Source of the DNA: JAXMAO01 sp046350375
GTDB taxonomy: Bacteria > Planctomycetota > Phycisphaerae > UBA1845 > UTPLA1
Assembly: GCA_046350375.1 (NCBI GenBank)
Contig: JAXMAO010000001.1
Span: 310,001 to 374,000, forward strand
Direction: 5' to 3'
DNA length: 64,000 nt
Positions 58,958-64,000 of the stretch are shown one piece after another (positions within the stretch are counted from its first letter, which is position 1; each line of letters begins with the position of its first letter). The notes below the pieces were generated by a model. It made no database searches, was not told where the DNA came from, and saw only the letters and a program-made list of their open reading frames with translations. Made by a program: the position numbers and the translations under genes.

Positions 58958-59669
58958 ACATTCAGTTATCAACCAGAATTCGGTGAATTCCTGGACTACG
59001 GCCAGAATAAGTCAAGTATTGGGAACAGTTGTCGCAAGCGTCGACATGATAGCACAACACGCGATGGTATATCACGGTATCTTATCTGATATTCTTCCGT
59101 CGTTCGGCGTCCGTGGCCGCGGTTCGGCTGAAATGATGATGAGAATAGGACTATTTCCGGGGAATGGAGGTGCCGGAGGACGGCGCTTTCCCTACCTCTG
59201 GCATCGGAAGGCCATCGCCCCCCGGCGAGCTGATCAACGCCGGGAATGGAGCGATCACCTGCGGTCCCCCGCAGTGAAATATGACTGCGCAGTAGTTACG
59301 GCCTTGCCCCTGCTCGCGTTGTACGGCTTCACGGGCCAGCGACCCAAGTTTCCAGGCTCCCAGGCCTGGATTCCTCGCACGAATCGTTCAACTGGTGTCT
59401 GATCGCCACGGGTCGCTATCGCATGCCACGCCGCGTCGCGAGCTGTGATCCAGTCCGGCCGGACTTGAGTGCTCAAACTGCGGCTGCGCCACCGTGACGG
59501 GCTGAAAGCCCGTACCCCCCTTGAAGACTGCGTAGCACTTGATGGCTCAAGCCGGGCGGCGATGGTGCCCCGGGCGTCGAGCGCGGCCGCGCAAGCTGAG
59601 CTGGCGTCGCGCGCCGGGGATGACACGCGGTCCGGGCCGGTTCGGCCCACCGGCGGCCCCGGGCCGCGG
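58958..59669. other. Gene-free spacer upstream of the cassette
   Basis: About 710 bp with no convincing gene. The left part (to about 59110) is AT-rich by local standards and contains a GAATTCGGTGAATTC inverted/direct repeat near 58978-58992. The right part carries the second copy of the palindromic repeat. Open frames here have unnatural composition. Confidence 0.6.
59497..59513. repeat. Palindromic repeat, copy 2
   Basis: ACGGGCTGAAAGCCCGT, identical over 17 bp to the core of the copy at 18380-18396. Here it lies about 160 bp from the stop codon of the FlgI-like gene (minus strand), next to a run of cytosines. Confidence 0.8.
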
Positions 59670-61391
59670 CTACTGGTCCGACTCGGGACGCTCGCGCGGG
59701 CGGACGCGGAACAGCTCGTCGGACACGGTCGGGCGTTCGAGGATGAACGTGGCGCCCAGCGCGCCGTCAGCGCTCAGCCGCGCCAGCACGCGGACGACGC
59801 TGGAGTAGTCCAGGCCGATGCCGGCGAACTTGCCGGCGTCGAGCTCGACCGGGTCGCGCCCCAGGAAGCGGACCAGGCTTGGCAGGTCGAGCGGGCAGTT
59901 CATGGGGGGCGAGGTCTGGCGGCTGCGCGGGTTGAACCGCGCGGCGCGGAGCGCGTCGGCGGAGGCGTCGGCGGCGAGCGTGACCAGGTCGTCGTGATAG
60001 GCGAGCGGCGGGCGCACGCGCGGGTTCGCGCCCAGGATGGCGATCCGCTGCTGCCCGGTGGTGGCGACAAAGACCAGCGGCGGGCCGGCACAGTCGACGC
60101 GGTCGAGGATGAAGTTTTCGCGCCCGACGCGTTCGGGGACGCAGCCGGGGTGCTGCAGGCGCAGGAGGCTTTTGTAGGCGGCGATGCGGAGCAGGTTGTC
60201 GGAGCCGCTGGCGACCTTCATCAGCGCTTCGCCGGCGCGGTAGGTGTTGGGGACCGAGCCGAGCTCGTCGATCGCCAACGCGGTGAACGGGCCGTCGGCG
60301 GCGTGTCGCGCCAGGACGGCGACGGCCTCTTCATCGCCGAGCCGCGCGCCGGCGCGGGCCGCGTAGAACGACGCGGCGGCGGTGGCGTGGCCGTAAACGG
60401 GGCGGATGACGGGCAGGATGGTTTTGCCGATGGCCTCCCAGGCCCAGGCGATTTCCTCGTAGTAGGCGCGCGGGTGGTCGATTTCGTCCGCGAGCTCGGC
60501 GGCGCGGCGCTGCAGGAAGCCGGGGTTGCCGTTGAGGTAGGTGTGCAGCGCGAGGTTGAGGAAGTAGCGCTCGCGCAGCAGGAATTCGCGCGGGATGGTG
60601 AGGTGAATCTCGTCGGGCGAGACGGCGTCGGCGACCGGGCGGTCGGCCTCGAAGCGGCCGTTGAGCCGGTCGCGGATGCGCGCGGCGACGTTGTAGGTAG
60701 GCGTGCTCATCTGCAGGCGGACGCGGCGGTCTTCGCCGAGGATTCCGCCCCCAAGAACCAGCCCGGCGCGCGGCTCGTCGAAGCTCTGCTTGTCGCGGCG
60801 ATAGGGTCGCTGAAAGATCGGCCCGCGGGCGCGGGCGACGGCCTTGCCCTCGATGATGCCGCGCGGCGAGTCGGCCAGCACCTTGAGATCGCAGTCGAGC
60901 AGCGTGCCGCCGGCGAGCGAGGTGGTCTGGCTGCCGAGCGCCTGAACGACGACGTCGACGAACGTGCCGGCCTTGGCGGCGGCGGGAATCTCGGCGGTGA
61001 CGGCGACGGGCGCGGCGTCGCGCCGGTCGAGGATTTCGCGCAGCGTCATCTTGGAGCGCCGCCGGGCGACTTCCTTTTCGAGGAAGCGGCGGACCTCGTC
61101 GGGGCAGTCGCCGCCGCCGGTGCCGACCAGGCCGACGACGAGTCCGTAGCCGCGGACGACCATCGTCTGCAGTCCGGAGATTCGCGCGACGGATTGCACG
61201 GTGTCGTCGACCGCCTTGGTGCTGCGGGCGGCCGGCGGCGGGGCGGGCTCGGCGGGCGGTTTCTTCTTGCCGAACCAGTCGCGCATCGACTCGCAGCCGG
61301 CGGGTGCGGCCGCGAGCGCGCAGGCGGCCAGCAGAATCAGGCCGCGCCGTGCGGCGGATCGAACCACGGGAAGGAGCGGTTGGGGTTGCAT
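59670..61391 (-). CDS. FlgI (flagellar P-ring)-like lipoprotein
   Basis: A ~573-aa protein. ATG 61391 is chosen because a lipoprotein signal follows (RRGLILLAACALAAAPAGC, lipobox APAGC). The N-terminal half resembles FlgI (QTMVVRGYGLVVGLVGTGGGD, VAVTAEIPAAAKAGTFVDVVVQALG, SLAGGTLLDCDLKVLA), the IGYGLVVGL..TG signature being the key match. The C-terminal half contains helical repeats (HEAT-like: LRIAAYKSLLRLQHPG). No flagellar gene is nearby and a P-ring protein would not normally be lipidated, so it probably forms another periplasmic ring or scaffold. Lies 14 bp downstream of nadE. Confidence 0.75.
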   Translation of the reverse strand: MQPQPLLPVVRSAARRGLILLAACALAAAPAGCESMRDWFGKKKPPAEPAPPPAARSTKAVDDTVQSVARISGLQTMVVRGYGLVVGLVGTGGGDCPDEVRRFLEKEVARRRSKMTLREILDRRDAAPVAVTAEIPAAAKAGTFVDVVVQALGSQTTSLAGGTLLDCDLKVLADSPRGIIEGKAVARARGPIFQRPYRRDKQSFDEPRAGLVLGGGILGEDRRVRLQMSTPTYNVAARIRDRLNGRFEADRPVADAVSPDEIHLTIPREFLLRERYFLNLALHTYLNGNPGFLQRRAAELADEIDHPRAYYEEIAWAWEAIGKTILPVIRPVYGHATAAASFYAARAGARLGDEEAVAVLARHAADGPFTALAIDELGSVPNTYRAGEALMKVASGSDNLLRIAAYKSLLRLQHPGCVPERVGRENFILDRVDCAGPPLVFVATTGQQRIAILGANPRVRPPLAYHDDLVTLAADASADALRAARFNPRSRQTSPPMNCPLDLPSLVRFLGRDPVELDAGKFAGIGLDYSSVVRVLARLSADGALGATFILERPTVSDELFRVRPRERPESDQ

Positions 61392-61405
61392 GGGGACGGT
61401 TGCCT

Positions 61406-63073
61406 TCAGGCCTGGCCGGAACGCGCCGCGATCGGCATGCGCCAACCGGTGCCAAACGCGCGGCCGGAGATTTTCAGTCCGACGGCGGCCTGGCGGCGCT
61501 TGTATTCGCTGGTCGCCACCTTGCGGAGGACGTCGCGCACCACGGCGGGGTCGAACCCGGCGGCGATGATCTCATCGGCCGACTGTAGTTCTTCCACGTG
61601 GCGTTGCAAGATGGCGTCAAGCGTCGCGTAGGGCGGCAGGGTGTCCTGGTCGGTCTGGTCGGGGCGCAGCTCGGCGGTCGGGGGGCGGTCGAGGGTGCGG
61701 GCGGGGATGAGATCGCGCCCGGCGCGCTGGTTGAGCCAGCGGGCGAGGTCGTAGACGACGGTCTTGGGGACGTCGGCAATGACCGCCAGGCCGCCGCACA
61801 TGTCGCCGTAGAGGGTGCAGTAGCCGACCGCCAGCTCGCTCTTGTTGCCGGTGGTCAGCAGCAGCCAGCCGAACTTGTTGGAGAGCGCCATGAGCAGCGC
61901 GCCGCGGGCGCGGGCCTGGAGGTTCTCCTCGGTGATGTCGGCGGGACGGCCGGCGAAGGTGGCGGCGAGCGACTGCTCGAAGGCGGCGTGGAGGGATTCA
62001 ATCGGCAGGACGCGCAGGTCGATGCGGAGCGGGTGGGCGACGGCGCGGGCATCTTCGAGGCTGATCGGGCTGCTGAAGCGCGACGGCAGCGCGACGGCGT
62101 GGACGTTTTCGGCGCCGACGGCGTCGGCGGCGATGGCGGCCGTGAGCGCCGAGTCGATCCCCCCCGAGAGCCCCAGCACGACGCCGCGGAAGCCGCACTT
62201 GCGAACGTAGTCGCGCGTGCCGAGCACCAGCGCCGCGTAGATCGATTCGAGCCGGGCCGGATAGGGAGCGACCGGCGGCGCGGCGTGGGCGGCGGGCGGC
62301 AGGTCGAGCACGAGCCAGTCTTCAGCGAAGGCGGCCGCGCGGGCGGCGATGCCCGCGCCGGGCACGAACAGGGCGCTGGCGCCGTCGAAGATGATGTCGT
62401 CGTTACCGCCGACCTGGTTGACGTAGACGATCGGCCGGCGGGTGCGGTCGGCGATCTGCGAGAAGAGCGCGACGCGCGTGGCCTCCTTGTCGGCCTCGAA
62501 CGGCGATGCGGAGACGTTGACCAGCAGTTCCGCCCCGGCGGCGACCAGGGCGTCGATCGGGTCGGTGCGATAGCGCCGCGCGTTGCGCGTCGGGGCGCCG
62601 TTCCAGATGTCCTCGCAGATGCTCACGCCGACGCGGACGCTCCGGCCGGTCGCGGTGGGCAGGTCGATCGGCCCGCAGCGCTCGGCCGGCTCGAAGTAGC
62701 GGTCTTCGTCAAAGACGTCGTAGGTGGGCAGCAGCGACTTGCGGACGGTGTCGGCGATGCGGCCGTCGCGGCAGACGGCGACGGCGTTGTAAAGCGGCCG
62801 GCCGACGGGCCTGCCGGTGGGCTCGGGGAAGCCGACCAGGGCGGTCAGGCCGCGGCAGTCGGCGGCGATGCGCTCAAGGGCGGCGCGGCAGGCGGCGACG
62901 AAACCGGGTCGCAGGACGAGGTCGCGCGGCGGATAGCCGCACAGCGCCAGTTCGGGCAGGACGAGCAGGTCGGCGCGGTCGGACTTTGCGCGGGCGATGG
63001 CGGCGGCGATGCGTTGGGCATTGCCGGGCAGGTCGCCGACGGTCGGGTTGAGCTGCGCCAGCGCGACGCGCAT
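61406..63073 (-). CDS. nadE: Glutamine-dependent NAD+ synthetase
   Basis: A 555-aa two-domain enzyme. The N-terminal nitrilase-type glutaminase (residues 1 to about 260) has its Glu in LPELALCGYPPRDL, Lys in VRKSLLPTYDVFDE and Cys in GVSICEDIW. The C-terminal synthetase has the P-loop LGLSGGIDSALTAAIAADAVG and TTGNKSELAVGYCTLYGD. It makes NAD from nicotinate adenine dinucleotide using ammonia channelled from glutamine. ATG 63073. Confidence 0.96.
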   Translation of the reverse strand: MRVALAQLNPTVGDLPGNAQRIAAAIARAKSDRADLLVLPELALCGYPPRDLVLRPGFVAACRAALERIAADCRGLTALVGFPEPTGRPVGRPLYNAVAVCRDGRIADTVRKSLLPTYDVFDEDRYFEPAERCGPIDLPTATGRSVRVGVSICEDIWNGAPTRNARRYRTDPIDALVAAGAELLVNVSASPFEADKEATRVALFSQIADRTRRPIVYVNQVGGNDDIIFDGASALFVPGAGIAARAAAFAEDWLVLDLPPAAHAAPPVAPYPARLESIYAALVLGTRDYVRKCGFRGVVLGLSGGIDSALTAAIAADAVGAENVHAVALPSRFSSPISLEDARAVAHPLRIDLRVLPIESLHAAFEQSLAATFAGRPADITEENLQARARGALLMALSNKFGWLLLTTGNKSELAVGYCTLYGDMCGGLAVIADVPKTVVYDLARWLNQRAGRDLIPARTLDRPPTAELRPDQTDQDTLPPYATLDAILQRHVEELQSADEIIAAGFDPAVVRDVLRKVATSEYKRRQAAVGLKISGRAFGTGWRMPIAARSGQA

Positions 63074-63125
63074 GGGCGCAGTGTAGCGGTGGCGCGGAGC
63101 GCTGGCGACGCGGGGGCGGCGTGCG

Positions 63126-64000
63126 TCAGATCTGGAAATCGGCCCCGGGCGCGCCGGGCGCGGGCCGCGCCTTGCGGACCTTCAGCTCGGGCGGGGTGTT
63201 GCTGACGGTGCAGCCGGGCGGAACGCTGGAGGTGAGGAAGACCGAGCCGCCGATGGTGCAGCCTTCGCCGAGCACGGTATCGCCGCCGAGGACGATGGCG
63301 TTGGCGTAGAGCGTGACGTGGTCGCGGACGGTGGGGTGGCGCTTGTAGCCGCGGACCATGCGGCCGCGCTCGTCTTTGAGGAATGAGAGCGCGCCGAGGG
63401 TGACGCCTTGGTAGACCTTGACGAAGTCGCCGATGTCGGCGGTCTCGCCGATGACGACGCCGGTGCCGTGGTCGATGAAGAAGCTGCGGCCGATGCGGGC
63501 GCCGGGGTGAATGTCGATGCCGGTCTGGAGGTGGGCCCACTCGCTCATGATGCGCGGGATGATGGGCACGTCGAGCTCGTAGAGGCCGTGGGCGAAGCGG
63601 TAGACGCTGATGGCGAGCATTCCGGGATAGGCGAGGACGACCTCGTCGAAATTGGTGGCGGCGGGGTCGCCGTCGAAGGCGGCCTGGACGTCCAGCGCGA
63701 GGCGGTCGCGGAGGTCGGGCAGGCCGTCGAGGAAGCGATGGGTGAGCGCGCGGGCGCGTTCGTCGAAGGGTCGGGCCTGCTCGCTGTCGCCGAGGGGGTC
63801 GTAGCGGCCTTCGATTTCGTTGCGGTAGCAGAGGGCGCGAAAGGTTTGCAGGTAGAGTTTCTGCGCCAGGCGCGGCAGCACCTCGCCGATGTGGTGGGCG
63901 ACGTTGGCCCAGGAGAGGTTCTGCCGGCCGAAGTAGCCGGGGTAGGCGACTTCCAGCAGCAGGTGGGTGATGTCGATGATTTCGGCGCGGCTGGGGAGAT
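63126..64000 (-). CDS. cysE: Serine O-acetyltransferase (truncated by window edge)
   Basis: At least 291 residues; the frame stays open through the right edge, so the N-terminus lies outside the window. An α-helical N-terminal domain (for example EIIDITHLLLEVAYPGYFGRQ) precedes the left-handed β-helix with DIHPGARIGRSFFIDHGTGVVIGETADIGDFVKVYQGVTLGALS, the SAT hexapeptide core with the catalytic His and Asp region. The longer helical start is as in plant/EpsC-like SATs. It supplies O-acetylserine for cysteine synthesis. Confidence 0.9.
   Translation of the reverse strand, partial: LPSRAEIIDITHLLLEVAYPGYFGRQNLSWANVAHHIGEVLPRLAQKLYLQTFRALCYRNEIEGRYDPLGDSEQARPFDERARALTHRFLDGLPDLRDRLALDVQAAFDGDPAATNFDEVVLAYPGMLAISVYRFAHGLYELDVPIIPRIMSEWAHLQTGIDIHPGARIGRSFFIDHGTGVVIGETADIGDFVKVYQGVTLGALSFLKDERGRMVRGYKRHPTVRDHVTLYANAIVLGGDTVLGEGCTIGGSVFLTSSVPPGCTVSNTPPELKVRKARPAPGAPGADFQI

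Noticed and set aside
58770..59402. Plus-strand open frame of about 210 codons over the cassette promoter
   Set aside because: Composition looks random, it runs antisense through cassette gene 1's start and the -10/-35 region, and no family features are visible.
59255..59650. Minus-strand open frame of 131 codons in the spacer
   Set aside because: Reads through the palindromic repeat and has Ala/Arg/Ser-rich, unconserved-looking sequence with no RBS.

Overview
The window is about 70% GC with densely packed genes on both strands. It most resembles a non-anammox planctomycete, probably Phycisphaerae-like. The pointers are a secreted nuclease-fold protein with a dockerin-type tail, large membrane glycosyltransferase/TPR proteins, a type II secretion-like pseudopilin operon with an oversized GspK, an EF-G of the spirochaete/planctomycete (mitochondrial EF-G2-like) type, and a FlgI-like lipoprotein with no flagellar genes beside it. 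The taxonomic call is inference; no rRNA or other phylogenetic marker set is present.

Layout. 1-8.5 kb: a truncated histidine kinase, two GT-C/TPR membrane proteins, a Thr/Gly-rich secreted protein, and a NatAB-like ABC exporter whose permease carries a CPBP protease domain. 8.6-18.3 kb: priA (frameshifted), threonine aldolase, an isoprenylcysteine-methyltransferase-like protein, a peptidoglycan-recycling operon (anmK-murQ-thioesterase), EF-G, a hot-dog thioesterase and an EthD-like protein. 18.4-26 kb: a K+ channel-like protein, another GT-C/TPR protein, mutS and a secreted exonuclease/phosphatase-fold protein with a dockerin-like tail.

The standout region is 26.2-37.8 kb, all on the minus strand. 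An IscR/NsrR-like Rrf2 regulator is followed by a terminator and a promoter. Then come a dihaem cytochrome c fused to an ethylbenzene-dehydrogenase-type haem b domain (NxrC-like), a TAT-exported molybdopterin catalytic subunit strongly resembling NxrA, a 106-aa unknown, a hemerythrin, an NxrB-like four-cluster Fe-S subunit, a TorD/NarJ-type chaperone and an uncharacterised HELLH-motif protein. A small hydrophobic protein and an alginate-export-type porin lie downstream. This is a periplasmic nitrite oxidoreductase / nitrate reductase-type complex; the direction of catalysis cannot be read from sequence.

37.9-43.2 kb carries central carbon genes (class I fba, rpe, pgk, and a phosphoglycerate-mutase-fold protein that has lost its catalytic histidines) plus an exported SRPBCC protein behind a strong promoter with an operator-like palindrome. 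43.3-55.8 kb is a type II secretion/type IV pilus-like pseudopilin block (F-G-H-I-J-K-like genes plus two more pseudopilins). 56-64 kb holds nadK, a compositionally distinct three-gene cassette (57.2-58.9 kb) that looks like a conflict or defence module (HEPN-like protein plus two small paralogous wHTH proteins), the FlgI-like lipoprotein, nadE and a truncated cysE.

Three genes (the ABC permease, priA and the HELLH protein) contain single-base apparent frameshifts in G/C-rich runs. In each, the inferred net indel restores a full-length protein, so base-calling or assembly errors are more likely than true gene decay.
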